Source: Aequorivita sp. (GTDB lineage: Bacteria > Bacteroidota > Bacteroidia > Flavobacteriales > Flavobacteriaceae). Taken from it: a DNA stretch of 64,000 nucleotides. Positions 43,998-52,197 of the stretch are shown in pieces. Position 1 is the first letter of the stretch, and every line of letters begins with the position of its first letter. The position numbers and the translations under genes were made by a program. The stretch is from NCBI GenBank assembly GCA_024637015.1, contig JAGXGE010000004.1, positions 372,001-436,000 on the forward strand, in the 5' to 3' direction. The notes under the pieces were generated by a model, which saw nothing but the letters and a program-made list of their open reading frames with translations, did not search any database and was not told the origin of the DNA.

Positions 43998-45509
43998 ATG
44001 TCTCAAAAAGTTCGGGTGCGTTTTGCCCCAAGTCCAACAGGGCCTTTACATATTGGTGGTGTTCGCACCGCTTTGTTCAATTATTTATTCGCAAAAAAAC
44101 ACGGTGGTGATTTTCTATTGAGAATCGAGGATACCGACCAAAACCGTTATGTGGAAGGTGCCGAGGCATATATTATTGAAGCATTGAATTGGTTAAACAT
44201 CCCATATGATGAAGGTCCAGGAAAAGAGGCTGAATGCGGTCCATATCGACAAAGCGAGCGAAAAGATCTTTACAAACAATACGCAGATGCATTAATTGAA
44301 TCTGGAAACGCATATTACGCTTTCGATACCGCCGAAGAACTTGACGCACACAGAAAAGACCACGAAGAAAAGGGAAAGACCTTTATTTATAACTGGCACA
44401 ACCGTTTAAAACTGAAAAATTCCTTGACTATTTCTGCAGAGGAAACGCAGCAGAAAATAGCCAATGGTGAGGAATATGTAATCCGTTTTAAAACCCCAGT
44501 GGATGAAACACTTCATTTAAACGACATTATCCGTGGCGGAATGCAGGTGGAAACCAACATTCTGGACGACAAAGTTTTGTTTAAAAGCGACGGCATGCCA
44601 ACCTACCATTTGGCAAATATCGTGGACGACCACTTGATGAAAATAACGCACGTTATCCGTGGGGAAGAATGGTTGCCTTCGTTGGCTCTGCACGTTTTGT
44701 TGTATCGTGCCTTTGGTTGGGATGCGCCACAATTTGCGCATTTGCCACTAATTTTAAAACCAACCGGTAACGGAAAACTAAGCAAACGCGACGGTGATAA
44801 AATGGGCTTTCCAGTATTTCCGTTGGAATGGAAAACTGCAGAAGGCGATCTGTTCTCAGGATATCGCGAAGATGGTTATCTACCCGAAGCTGTTGTAAAT
44901 ATGCTGGCCTTTTTAGGTTGGAACCCAGGAACGGAACAGGAAATTTTCAGTTTAGATGAATTAATTGACGCATTTGAATTGGATCGCGTACACAAAGCCG
45001 GAGCAAAATTCGATCCTGAAAAAACGAAATGGTTTCAGCATCAATATCTGCAAGAGGTTGACGATGAAAAACTGTCTTACACGTTTTCGAGATTTTTAAA
45101 AGAAAAAGACATCTCGAGTCCTCTCGATGTGACAAAAATAGTTTCACTTTTAAAAGAACGCGCCACCTTTGTAAGCGATCTTTGGGAGCAGGGAAGTTTC
45201 TTCTTTGAAGCGCCCAAAACTTACGATGCAAAAGCTGCTGAAAAAGCTTTTAAACCTGAAACTCCAGGGCTTTTACAAAAAGTAGTTTCTATCTTACAAG
45301 CTTCTGAAGACTTTTCAGTAGAAAACCTTTCAGAAAAAGTGAAAGGGTGGATTACTGAAGAAAATATCGGTTTCGGAAAAGTAATGATGCCCTTGCGATT
45401 GGCTTTGGTTGGAGAAATGAAGGGTCCAGATGTTTTTGATATTCTTTCAATTTTAGGAAAAGAAGAAAGCATTTCCCGCATTGAAAAAGCGATTGATATT
45501 ATAGGCTAA
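43998..45509 (+). CDS. gltX: Glutamyl-tRNA synthetase
   Basis: Class I aminoacyl-tRNA synthetase of 503 residues. RFAPSPTGPLHIGGVRTALF near residue 7-26 includes the HIGH-type motif, LLRIEDTDQNRYV follows near 41, and the KMSKS-type loop is GKLSKRDGDKMGFPVFPLEW near 255. Length and order are those of standard bacterial GluRS. The stop (TAA) interleaves with the TAG stop of the convergent beta-barrel gene at 45506-45509. Confidence 0.97.
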   Translation: MSQKVRVRFAPSPTGPLHIGGVRTALFNYLFAKKHGGDFLLRIEDTDQNRYVEGAEAYIIEALNWLNIPYDEGPGKEAECGPYRQSERKDLYKQYADALIESGNAYYAFDTAEELDAHRKDHEEKGKTFIYNWHNRLKLKNSLTISAEETQQKIANGEEYVIRFKTPVDETLHLNDIIRGGMQVETNILDDKVLFKSDGMPTYHLANIVDDHLMKITHVIRGEEWLPSLALHVLLYRAFGWDAPQFAHLPLILKPTGNGKLSKRDGDKMGFPVFPLEWKTAEGDLFSGYREDGYLPEAVVNMLAFLGWNPGTEQEIFSLDELIDAFELDRVHKAGAKFDPEKTKWFQHQYLQEVDDEKLSYTFSRFLKEKDISSPLDVTKIVSLLKERATFVSDLWEQGSFFFEAPKTYDAKAAEKAFKPETPGLLQKVVSILQASEDFSVENLSEKVKGWITEENIGFGKVMMPLRLALVGEMKGPDVFDILSILGKEESISRIEKAIDIIG

Positions 45510-46165
45510 AAGTAAATCACACCCGCCAAAATAATGGTGGAACTGTGCCCTTTAAAATCTTCATTTTCCAAATTTTTTCCATTCAATCCGCCAAGCATAT
45601 TTGTTAGGCCATATTGGTACTGTGCGCTTATACGAAAATGTTCTAATCCTGCAGTAAGTCCGCCCGCGAGACGAGCATTGAACCTGGAAATTTCTTGGAT
45701 ATCTTTTGCAGTAAGTGTATTATAACCTGTTAGAACATAGTTTTCATATTCATCTTTGTCCAATTTCATTTTCCCATTTATGTTGAAAACAGGCCCAAAC
45801 TCAATGCTCAAATGTTTTACAATAATGTTATAGCTTCCCAAAAAATTTATCTGTGCGCCCTGAATGGTATACCCAATATCTTGTGTATCTGTCCCTAAAA
45901 GACTGCTTCCTTCCACTCCCAGAGAAGAACTGTGAAAACTTATACCATATACCAAATCAAAATCATTTCTGAATGCACCACGTGTTGTAAATCCAGCTGT
46001 AAAACCTTCTTTTTGTTTGGTAACCAAATCATCGGTTTGAATGTCAAAAAATGTTATTCCTCCTTGAATTCCCAAAAAGTTATAGCCTTTATAATTACGT
46101 TGAGCGAAGGTTTGCTGAAAAAAGAAAAGGCAAAAAGAAACAAAAATTAATTGTTTAAAATTCAT
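45506..46165 (-). CDS. PorT-like outer-membrane beta-barrel protein
   Basis: A 219-residue exported protein: signal MNFKQLIFVSFCLFFFQQTFA, then alternating amphipathic strands (FLGIQGGITFF; FTAGFTTRGAFRNDFDLVYGISF) and terminal aromatic FILAGVIYF-like end, typical of an eight-stranded outer-membrane barrel. The PorT/OmpW-like class name is tentative; PorT itself is a secretion (T9SS) component, but identity is not established here. The ATG at 46165 is used, giving a normal signal peptide; the frame continues up to 46219. Confidence 0.72.
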   Translation of the reverse strand: MNFKQLIFVSFCLFFFQQTFAQRNYKGYNFLGIQGGITFFDIQTDDLVTKQKEGFTAGFTTRGAFRNDFDLVYGISFHSSSLGVEGSSLLGTDTQDIGYTIQGAQINFLGSYNIIVKHLSIEFGPVFNINGKMKLDKDEYENYVLTGYNTLTAKDIQEISRFNARLAGGLTAGLEHFRISAQYQYGLTNMLGGLNGKNLENEDFKGHSSTIILAGVIYF

Positions 46166-46247
46166 AGCTGGGGATATTTTGAGGGCGTGAAAATAGCTTT
46201 TATTTTTTGTATCTTCCACAGCGTTTAATAATTAATATTTAAAAATT

Positions 46248-47240
46248 ATGGGTGGATTTATTTTTGTGCCACTGCTTATTATTGGTTTTTTTATTCTATT
46301 GGCAGGGTTTTTTACCGTAAAGCAACAAACCGCAGCCATAGTGGAACGCTTCGGAAAGTTTCACAGTATAAGACATTCTGGATTACAGTTAAAGATTCCT
46401 TTAATAGACCGTATTGCTGGGCGTATTAATTTAAAAATCCAGCAATTGGATGTAATTGTTGAAACAAAAACCAAAGATGACGTTTTTGTTCGTCTGAAAA
46501 TTTCGGTACAGTTCCAGGTATTGGAACAGAAGGTTTATGACGCCTTTTATAAATTGGAAAATCCACACGATCAGATTACCTCATATGTTTTTGATGTAGT
46601 GCGTGCAGAAGTGCCTAAAATGAAACTCGATGATGTTTTTGAAAGAAAAGACGACGTTGCAATAGCCGTGAAAGCAGAATTGAACGAAGCAATGAGCACC
46701 TATGGTTATGACATTATTAAAACTTTGGTAACCGACATTGATCCTGACATACAAGTAAAGGCTGCAATGAACCGAATAAACGCAGCAGAACGTGAAAAAG
46801 TAGCTGCTGAGTTTGAAGCAGAAGCGGAAAGAATAAAAATTGTGGCCAAAGCCCGTGCCGAAGCCGAAAGCAAGCGTTTGCAAGGTCAAGGTATTGCAGA
46901 TCAGCGACGTGAAATTGCACGTGGTTTGGAGGAAAGTGTGGATGTTTTAAACAATGTGGGGATTAATTCTCAAGAGGCTTCTGCACTGATTGTGGTTACA
47001 CAACATTACGATACCCTACAGTCTATTGGCGAAGCAACTAACACCAACCTTATTCTTCTGCCAAACTCACCACAAGCGGGGAGCGAAATGCTTAATAATA
47101 TGATTGCTTCTTTTGTAGCCAGCAATCAGATTGGCGAGGAAATGAAGAAAAAAAATATTGAAAATGGAATTATCCTAAAAAAGAAACCTAAACGTCAATC
47201 TCCACCGCGACAAGAGGAAGGCGATGACCTAAATTATTAA
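46248..47240 (+). CDS. SPFH/Band 7 family protein (slipin/stomatin-like)
   Basis: 330 residues: hydrophobic helix at residues 3-22, SPFH domain about 24-200 (TVKQQTAAIVERFGKF; IAGRINLKIQQLDVIVETK) and a helical AEREKVAAEFEAEAERIKI coiled coil near 180-215 for oligomer formation. Membrane-associated proteins of this kind form microdomain scaffolds and may regulate proteases. C-terminal tail is basic and Pro-rich. Ends with a perfect terminator palindrome. No protease partner (NfeD/HtpX) is next to it. Confidence 0.87.
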   Translation: MGGFIFVPLLIIGFFILLAGFFTVKQQTAAIVERFGKFHSIRHSGLQLKIPLIDRIAGRINLKIQQLDVIVETKTKDDVFVRLKISVQFQVLEQKVYDAFYKLENPHDQITSYVFDVVRAEVPKMKLDDVFERKDDVAIAVKAELNEAMSTYGYDIIKTLVTDIDPDIQVKAAMNRINAAEREKVAAEFEAEAERIKIVAKARAEAESKRLQGQGIADQRREIARGLEESVDVLNNVGINSQEASALIVVTQHYDTLQSIGEATNTNLILLPNSPQAGSEMLNNMIASFVASNQIGEEMKKKNIENGIILKKKPKRQSPPRQEEGDDLNY

Positions 47241-47254
47241 ACCGCGAAACCTTT

Positions 47255-47298
47255 AAAAAACCAGCGCCCTTCCAAATTTGGAAGGGCGCTGGTTTTTT
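47255..47298. terminator. Bidirectional terminator, perfect 44-bp palindrome
   Basis: Two 22-nt arms (47255-47276, 47277-47298) are perfectly complementary, with A-run and T-run ends and a GC-rich stem. It sits between convergent slipin and DUF6327-like genes. Confidence 0.9.
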
Positions 47299-47320
47299 AT
47301 TACGTTCTAAGTGTTTTTAC

Positions 47321-47569
47321 TCAACTTTCGTAATCTTCGTTCTTAACCTTTTTTATACCTATTAATTTATCTACTATCTTGTAAACAAAAGCTTTTTTAA
47401 GTATTGAACCTAATGTACTTACAATTATATTGATGGGGGAAAAGGCTTCACTGATTGTCTCCTTACCTTCGTTGAGCCCCAATTTTACCTCTTCAAGGTC
47501 AATCTGCGACTTTAGGCGAAGATATTTCAAATCTCTATCTATTTCTTTAAAAGTAGTATATCGCTTCAT
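47321..47569 (-). CDS. Small conserved protein (DUF6327-like)
   Basis: An 82-residue basic/acidic helical protein, no signal peptide, with EIDRDLKYLRLKSQIDLEEVKLGLN near 8-32 and a hydrophobic patch NIIVSTLGSILKKAFVYKIV near 47. Third gene of a YtxH / holin-like / small-protein cluster, 5 bp after the holin-like gene. The DUF name is from memory; function unknown, likely an envelope-associated helper. Confidence 0.65.
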   Translation of the reverse strand: MKRYTTFKEIDRDLKYLRLKSQIDLEEVKLGLNEGKETISEAFSPINIIVSTLGSILKKAFVYKIVDKLIGIKKVKNEDYES

Positions 47570-47574
47570 AGATA

Positions 47575-48021
47575 CTATTTTGAGGTTTTTGAATTGCTAA
47601 TGGCTTCTTCTTCCAGCGTTTCTTCATATTCATTTATTGCTTTTTCAGCAAGCGCTTTTGGATCTAAATCATCTTCATCATATAATAATCTAGAGAATTC
47701 AAAGAGCATATTGCGCTCTATAATTTTTCTTCCGAAAATAAACATGAATATCAAAATGACTCCATAAAATGCTCCTATTAATAGGAAACCAATATAAGGT
47801 TCTTCAAATAAAGTACCTAACCAAAAGGCTGCGCCAATAGAGAGAAAAAGCAAAACGAAGAGCGAAAGACTGCCATAAACTAAAAGGTTTACCAGTGATA
47901 CTGAACCTTTCATGGCAGATTTAAACAGGCGAAGTTTGTAATACTCCGCCATGCTTAAACCATAATCTTCTATTCTATCCGTTACCTTGTGAAGGCTGTC
48001 TTTAAGGCCTTTAAATGCCAT
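47575..48021 (-). CDS. Phage-holin-like (DUF1469 type) membrane protein
   Basis: 148 residues with two central hydrophobic helices (about 38-65 and 72-95) and charged ends, LFKSAMKGSVSLVNLLVYGSL to IGAAFWLGTLFEEPYIGFLLIGAFYGVILIFM. The pattern is the Phage_holin_3_6 / DUF1469 family, which despite the name is a chromosomal envelope protein. No lysis gene is adjacent. Located 2 bp after the YtxH gene, so same operon. Confidence 0.75.
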   Translation of the reverse strand: MAFKGLKDSLHKVTDRIEDYGLSMAEYYKLRLFKSAMKGSVSLVNLLVYGSLSLFVLLFLSIGAAFWLGTLFEEPYIGFLLIGAFYGVILIFMFIFGRKIIERNMLFEFSRLLYDEDDLDPKALAEKAINEYEETLEEEAISNSKTSK

Positions 48022-48023
48022 CT

Positions 48024-48401
48024 TTATACAGTTAATTTATTGGCCGTAGCTTTTGCTTTGTCAACCGTGGAATCAATTTTAAGTTTTGCGTTTTGTCTTC
48101 TTAAAGCTTCTAATTTATCTTCCATTGCCAACAAAATATCATCAGCTTTGTAACTAGCAGAAGATAATGTATCGTTCAGTTTCTGCTCAAAGCTGTATTT
48201 AGCACGTTGCGCTTTCTCGGTTAAAGTATGACTAGTTTCTTGAATTTGTCGGTTCAATTTTTTCTGAGCTTTCTTAGCTTCTTTACTAAGTTTATCTCTA
48301 GTGTTTGAACCTTTATCAGGTGCATAAAGTATTCCCAATCCCGCTCCAATTGCGGCTCCTGTTAATAATGCGATGAGTGTTTGACCAGTATTTGATGCCA
48401 T
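48024..48401 (-). CDS. YtxH domain protein
   Basis: 125 residues; residues 6-28 are a Gly/Ala-rich membrane or surface helix (LIALLTGAAIGAGLGILYAP), followed by the DKGSNTRDKLSKEAKKAQKKL helix of the YtxH family and further coiled-coil. These proteins are general-stress responsive in other bacteria. First gene of the three-gene operon behind the -7 element at 48431-48438. Confidence 0.82.
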   Translation of the reverse strand: MASNTGQTLIALLTGAAIGAGLGILYAPDKGSNTRDKLSKEAKKAQKKLNRQIQETSHTLTEKAQRAKYSFEQKLNDTLSSASYKADDILLAMEDKLEALRRQNAKLKIDSTVDKAKATANKLTV

Positions 48402-48430
48402 TGTTATATATTTTTATTAGTTAATGATAT

Positions 48431-48438
48431 CAAAGGTA
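48431..48438 (-). promoter_or_regulatory. -7 promoter element of the YtxH operon
   Basis: TACCTTTG on the minus strand, exact consensus, about 30 bp before the YtxH ATG. The area upstream carries an AACCGGTT-centred inverted repeat (48462-48483). Confidence 0.5.
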
Positions 48439-48461
48439 GGCAACGCTATTTCGGTTACCTG

Positions 48462-48483
48462 TTAATAACCGGTTAATAGTTAA
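48462..48483. repeat. Inverted repeat centred on AACCGGTT upstream of the YtxH promoter
   Basis: The half sites TTAATAACC and GGTTAATAG meet in an 8-bp palindrome (48467-48474). It lies 24-45 bp upstream of the -7 element, partly in the -33 region, where a regulator could bind. An operator role is a guess. Confidence 0.3.
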
Positions 48484-48572
48484 TTTTTAATCTATAAATC
48501 TATGTTAAAAAGAAGGAGTTTTAGCCAAATTCTCTTAAAAAATGAATTATATTTTAGTAAAAGTGTTAATAA

Positions 48573-50249
48573 TTAAGCCAATTTAGTCCAAGAGTCACGC
48601 AATGGAACAGTGCGATTGAAAATAATTTTTTCTGAAGTAGAATCCCTATCAACAACGAAATACCCCAAACGTTGAAACTGAAACTTATCTTCTGCTTTTG
48701 AATCTTTTACACTTGGTTCAGCATAACCTCTAATTACCTGTAAAGAATCAGGGTTTATGAATTCCATAAAATCTTTTTCTTTGTTGGTATCTGGTGAAGC
48801 TTCTGTAAAAAGGCGATCGTAAAGACGTACTTCAACAGGAAGTGCGTGTTCTGCAGAAACCCAATGTAGCGTTCCTTTTACTTTTCGCAACGAAGCTTCG
48901 GAGCCACTTCCACTTTTGCTTTCTGGATCGTAGGTGCAATGAATTTCAGTAATATTTCCTTCTGAATCTTTAACCACGCTTTCACCTTTGATGATGTATG
49001 CGTTTTTTAAACGAACTTCTTTTCCTATAGTCAATCGAAAAAACTTACGGTTTGCTTCTTCCAGAAAATCTTCTCTTTCAATTAATAATTCTTTTGAAAA
49101 TGGCACTTCTCGGCTTCCTGCACTCTCATCTTCCTGATTGTTTTCGGCCTCAAGCATTTCTGTTTTACCTTCGGGATAATTATCTATTATCAATTTCACT
49201 GGATCCAAAACCACCATTATTCGTGGTGCAATTTTGTTTAGATCTTCACGAACATTGAATTCCAAATGAGAAACATCTATCAAATTCTCGCGTTTTCCAA
49301 CACCTATGCTGTCTGCAAAGTTTTTGATTGAATCTGGTGTGTACCCTCTTCGGCGTAAACCTGAAATTGTGGGCATTCGCGGGTCATCCCATCCTGTAAC
49401 TACTCCATTATTTACCAATTGTGCAAGTTTACGTTTGCTAACAACGGCATGGCTTAAGTTTCTACGAGCAAATTCGCGTTGTTTAGGGCGTAATTTTTCT
49501 GAATCGTAGACTTGGTCCAAAAACCAATCGTAAAGCTCTCTATGGGGTAGGAATTCAAGCGTACAGAAAGAATGTGATACTTGTTCTATATAATCGCTTT
49601 CACCGTGAGTCCAATCGTACATTGGGAAGATTTTCCAATCAGTTCCGGTACGGTGATGGTGTTTGTTGATGGTTCTGTACATAACTGGGTCGCGCATCAA
49701 CATATTGGGAGATTCCATATTTATTTTCGCGCGAAGTACGTGTTCTCCTTCTTTAGTTTCGCCATTTTTCATCTTTTCAAGCAAATCCAAATTTTCTTCT
49801 ACGGAACGATCTCTAAAAGGACTCGGTTTTCCTGGAGTATTCGGAGTTCCTTTTTGTTCTGCAATGGCTTCTGAGGTTTGGGAATCTACATACGCTTTTC
49901 CATCTTTTATAAGCTGAACAGCCCAATCATACAATTGTTGAAAATAATCAGAAGCATATCTTTCTTCAGCCCATTCATAACCCAACCAAGAGATATCTCG
50001 CTTTATTGCATCCACAAATTCCTGCTCTTCTTTTGCAGGGTTTGTATCGTCAAAACGAAGGTTTACTGGTGCATTATACCTTTCGCCCAAACCAAAATTC
50101 AAGCAAATTGAAGAGGCGTGGCCAATGTGAAGATAACCATTGGGTTCTGGTGGAAAACGGAAACACAATTGTTCCTTTTTATAACCTTTGGTGAGATCTT
50201 CTTCAATAATATGCTCAATAAAATTCAGCGGCGCGGCTTCGTTTGTCAT
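48573..50249 (-). CDS. glnS: Glutaminyl-tRNA synthetase
   Basis: Class I synthetase of 558 residues: CFRFPPEPNGYLHIGHASSICLNF at residues 28-51 has the HIGH motif, the second half carries VVSKRKLAQLV near 268 (KMSKS-type) and DDPRMPTISGLRRRGYTP near 288. The presence of both GlnRS and GluRS shows direct Gln-tRNA charging. Divergent from folB; both promoters lie in the 107-bp spacer. Confidence 0.96.
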   Translation of the reverse strand: MTNEAAPLNFIEHIIEEDLTKGYKKEQLCFRFPPEPNGYLHIGHASSICLNFGLGERYNAPVNLRFDDTNPAKEEQEFVDAIKRDISWLGYEWAEERYASDYFQQLYDWAVQLIKDGKAYVDSQTSEAIAEQKGTPNTPGKPSPFRDRSVEENLDLLEKMKNGETKEGEHVLRAKINMESPNMLMRDPVMYRTINKHHHRTGTDWKIFPMYDWTHGESDYIEQVSHSFCTLEFLPHRELYDWFLDQVYDSEKLRPKQREFARRNLSHAVVSKRKLAQLVNNGVVTGWDDPRMPTISGLRRRGYTPDSIKNFADSIGVGKRENLIDVSHLEFNVREDLNKIAPRIMVVLDPVKLIIDNYPEGKTEMLEAENNQEDESAGSREVPFSKELLIEREDFLEEANRKFFRLTIGKEVRLKNAYIIKGESVVKDSEGNITEIHCTYDPESKSGSGSEASLRKVKGTLHWVSAEHALPVEVRLYDRLFTEASPDTNKEKDFMEFINPDSLQVIRGYAEPSVKDSKAEDKFQFQRLGYFVVDRDSTSEKIIFNRTVPLRDSWTKLA

Positions 50250-50307
50250 ATATTTTTAGTTTAAAAGACGGGTGCGTCCTATAATAATGCTTTAGTTTTA
50301 AGTGATA

Positions 50308-50315
50308 CAAAGGTA
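50308..50315 (-). promoter_or_regulatory. -7 promoter element of glnS
   Basis: TACCTTTG on the minus strand, exact match, 58 bp before the glnS ATG. Forms a back-to-back pair with the folB promoter 20 bp away. Confidence 0.5.
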
Positions 50316-50334
50316 ACCAAATAACATAAAAAAG

Positions 50335-50342
50335 TATCTTTG
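50335..50342 (+). promoter_or_regulatory. -7 promoter element of folB
   Basis: TATCTTTG, exact match, ending 14 bp before the folB ATG. A clear -33 is not seen. Confidence 0.5.
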
Positions 50343-50356
50343 CCAAAACTAATTCC

Positions 50357-50713
50357 ATGGGAACCATTCGTTTAAAAAATATAAAGATTTACGCCTTTCA
50401 CGGGTGCCTGACTGAGGAAGGACAAATAGGCTCTGACTATTTGGTGAATCTTTCCGTAAAGGCAGATTTAAAAAAAGCTTCCAATACTGATGAGCTTGCC
50501 GATACTATTGATTATGTGATGCTTCAAAAAATTGTGGTAGAAGAAATGGCGATGCGCGCGAAGCTTTTAGAACACGTAGCAAAACGCATTATCGACACTA
50601 TTTTATCGAAGGTTGAAATGGTTAATGAAGTGAAGGTTACTGTTGCTAAAAGGAATCCTCCCATTGGCGGTGATGTAGCAGAAGTTAGTGTAACAATGAA
50701 GGGGAAAAGGTAA
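50357..50713 (+). CDS. folB: Dihydroneopterin aldolase
   Basis: 118 residues, folate pathway: splits 7,8-dihydroneopterin into 6-hydroxymethyl-dihydropterin and glycolaldehyde. Motifs IKIYAFHGCLTEEGQIGSDYLVNLSV near 9-33, DTIDYVMLQKIVVEE near 46 and the final V-K-R-N-P-P-I-G segment (KVTVAKRNPPIGGDVAEVSV) are typical. Confidence 0.93.
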   Translation: MGTIRLKNIKIYAFHGCLTEEGQIGSDYLVNLSVKADLKKASNTDELADTIDYVMLQKIVVEEMAMRAKLLEHVAKRIIDTILSKVEMVNEVKVTVAKRNPPIGGDVAEVSVTMKGKR

Positions 50714-50750
50714 TTTGTTTTTTAAGTAGGAATTTTAAGTTTAATTTTTT

Positions 50751-50758
50751 TACATTTG
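50751..50758 (+). promoter_or_regulatory. -7 promoter element of tRNA-Cys
   Basis: TACATTTG, exact match, ending 12 bp before the mature 5' end of the tRNA. Confidence 0.4.
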
Positions 50759-50770
50759 CAAGCATAATAG

Positions 50771-50841
50771 GGCATCGTGGCCGAGTGGCTAGGCTCAGCT
50801 CTGCAAAAGCTGCTACAGCGGTTCGAATCCGCTCGATGCCT
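50771..50841 (+). tRNA. tRNA-Cys (GCA)
   Basis: A 71-nt cloverleaf: acceptor arm GGCATCG/CGATGCC (50771-50777 with 50834-50840), 3-bp D stem GCC/GGC, anticodon stem CAGCT/AGCTG around loop CTGCAAA with anticodon GCA (50803-50805), 4-nt variable loop, T arm AGCGG/CCGCT with loop TTCGAAT, and discriminator T, as expected for Cys. CCA is not encoded. Confidence 0.95.
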
Positions 50842-50849
50842 CAACAAAA

Positions 50850-50876
50850 CCTTCAGTTCAAACTGAGGGTTTTTTA
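50850..50876 (+). terminator. Rho-independent terminator of tRNA-Cys
   Basis: Stem CCTTCAGT/ACTGAGGG with a 4-nt TCAA loop (one G-T pair), followed by a T run, just downstream of the tRNA and before the lipoprotein gene. Confidence 0.8.
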
Positions 50877-50894
50877 TTTATTAATTTTCAAAAT

Positions 50895-51314
50895 ATGAAG
50901 AATTTAAAAAACAGATTGTTAGCATTTGGAGCCTTATTATTGATTATCTCTTGCAAAACCTATACTATTCCAGTGGAGAGTTTTCGTGAGCAAATGATTA
51001 ATGAAACTTCAGAAAATATGAAAAAGGTTAAGGCTAACAACCCTTTTTTCTATTCTGATATTAAATATACTTCTAACAATATTAAGCGAATAATTGTAAC
51101 AGATAAAGACGGAAAAAGAACGTATTTGGACAATTCTCCGTCAATAGAAATGCAGGTGACGCATGTAAATGGGAAAAAATATACTTTCTATTTCGATACA
51201 GTTGTCTTAGAAAATGATACTTTAAAAGGAGGCCGTGCACGTTTGATTCAAGGATTTACAAGGGAAATACCATTGGATAGTGTTGTAAGAATAGAATTGC
51301 AGGACGGGGGGTAA
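50895..51314 (+). CDS. Small lipoprotein of unknown function
   Basis: 139 residues with signal MKNLKNRLLAFGALLLIISC and lipobox cysteine at 20. The remainder is soluble, with KRIIVTDKDGKRTYLDNSPSIE and a beta-rich end, GFTREIPLDSVVRIEL. No family recognised. It follows the tRNA-Cys terminator and has a terminator-like hairpin at 51375, so it is a single-gene unit. Confidence 0.7.
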   Translation: MKNLKNRLLAFGALLLIISCKTYTIPVESFREQMINETSENMKKVKANNPFFYSDIKYTSNNIKRIIVTDKDGKRTYLDNSPSIEMQVTHVNGKKYTFYFDTVVLENDTLKGGRARLIQGFTREIPLDSVVRIELQDGG

Positions 51315-51374
51315 AAACTATAATTACACAAACTAGTTATCCACTAAAAAGACAATAATTTTATTAAAGTTCCT

Positions 51375-51397
51375 AAACCAGTTGAACTGGTTTTTTT
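51375..51397 (+). terminator. Terminator between lipoprotein and LysE genes
   Basis: Palindrome AAACCAGT/ACTGGTTT with a 3-nt loop followed by a T run on the plus strand. The A run on the left end could also serve the convergent LysE gene. Confidence 0.7.
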
Positions 51398-51419
51398 AAG
51401 GGATGGGCTGTATAGGAAT

Positions 51420-52151
51420 TTATTTATTTGGGAGGGGTTTTAATGAAGCATCTACAGGAGGAATTGGATTTTCGTTTAGCTGTTGCTGACTGGGGATCCT
51501 GTCCAACCCAGCTTCTACTCCCTTTGGGAAAATACCTTGGATGAGTAGTAAGATTCCAAAGCCTAATATTAAAATACTAACCCATTTTTTAGTTTTAAAA
51601 ATAAAACGCGGAGTCATTTTATTTTTTAGTCTTTTTGCTAAAAGCATTTTTAAAAGGTCTGTAATAAAGAAGCTAGCGAGTACCGTAGCTATAAAAAGCA
51701 ATACTCCGTTATGTGAAGTGGTTAAGGCATTTGCCATTATTAGTGTACCTATCCAACCTGCCAAGACGCCAAAGTTTACAAAATTTAAAAGAAAACCTTT
51801 TAAAAACAATCCACCGAGATTTTTCTTCACTTTTACGGCGTAGTGTTCTCTTACAATTTTAAAAATCGATTTATTGGTACGTATGTATGAAATAATTCCG
51901 TAGGCTATAAGGATGGCGCCTCCAAAGATGAGTAGACCAGGATCATGTTTTACTTTTTCAAGAATTCTATTGGTACTGAAAAAAGCGATCAATATGAAAA
52001 TTAAATCTGCAAAGAGCGCTCCTAGATCAAAGAATATAGCGGCTTTAATTCCTTTGGTAATGGCAGTTTCAATCAAAGTGAAAAACACTGGACCGACTGC
52101 AAATGCCAATAAAAATCCGTAGAATACCGCGTAGAGTAAGCCGTCAAACAT
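51420..52151 (-). CDS. LysE family translocator
   Basis: 243 residues, about six membrane helices. LLAFAVGPVFFTLIETAITKG near residues 15-35 is the family pattern (G-P-V/G motif at the N-terminal end, seen in LysE/RhtB exporters). It should export an amino acid or related compound. The ATG at 52151 was chosen (starting MFDGLLYAVFY); the ATG at 52184 would add a polar N-tail. The C-terminal 20 residues are Pro-rich. Confidence 0.82.
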   Translation of the reverse strand: MFDGLLYAVFYGFLLAFAVGPVFFTLIETAITKGIKAAIFFDLGALFADLIFILIAFFSTNRILEKVKHDPGLLIFGGAILIAYGIISYIRTNKSIFKIVREHYAVKVKKNLGGLFLKGFLLNFVNFGVLAGWIGTLIMANALTTSHNGVLLFIATVLASFFITDLLKMLLAKRLKNKMTPRFIFKTKKWVSILILGFGILLLIQGIFPKGVEAGLDRIPSQQQLNENPIPPVDASLKPLPNK

Positions 52152-52197
52152 AGTAGGGTAAAAATACAAATTACTTTTACCCAATTACGGTAAAATT

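Noticed and set aside
47575-48021. Phage lysis cassette (holin)
   Set aside because: No endolysin, phage structural gene or integrase nearby; the protein is of the chromosomal holin-like DUF1469 class.
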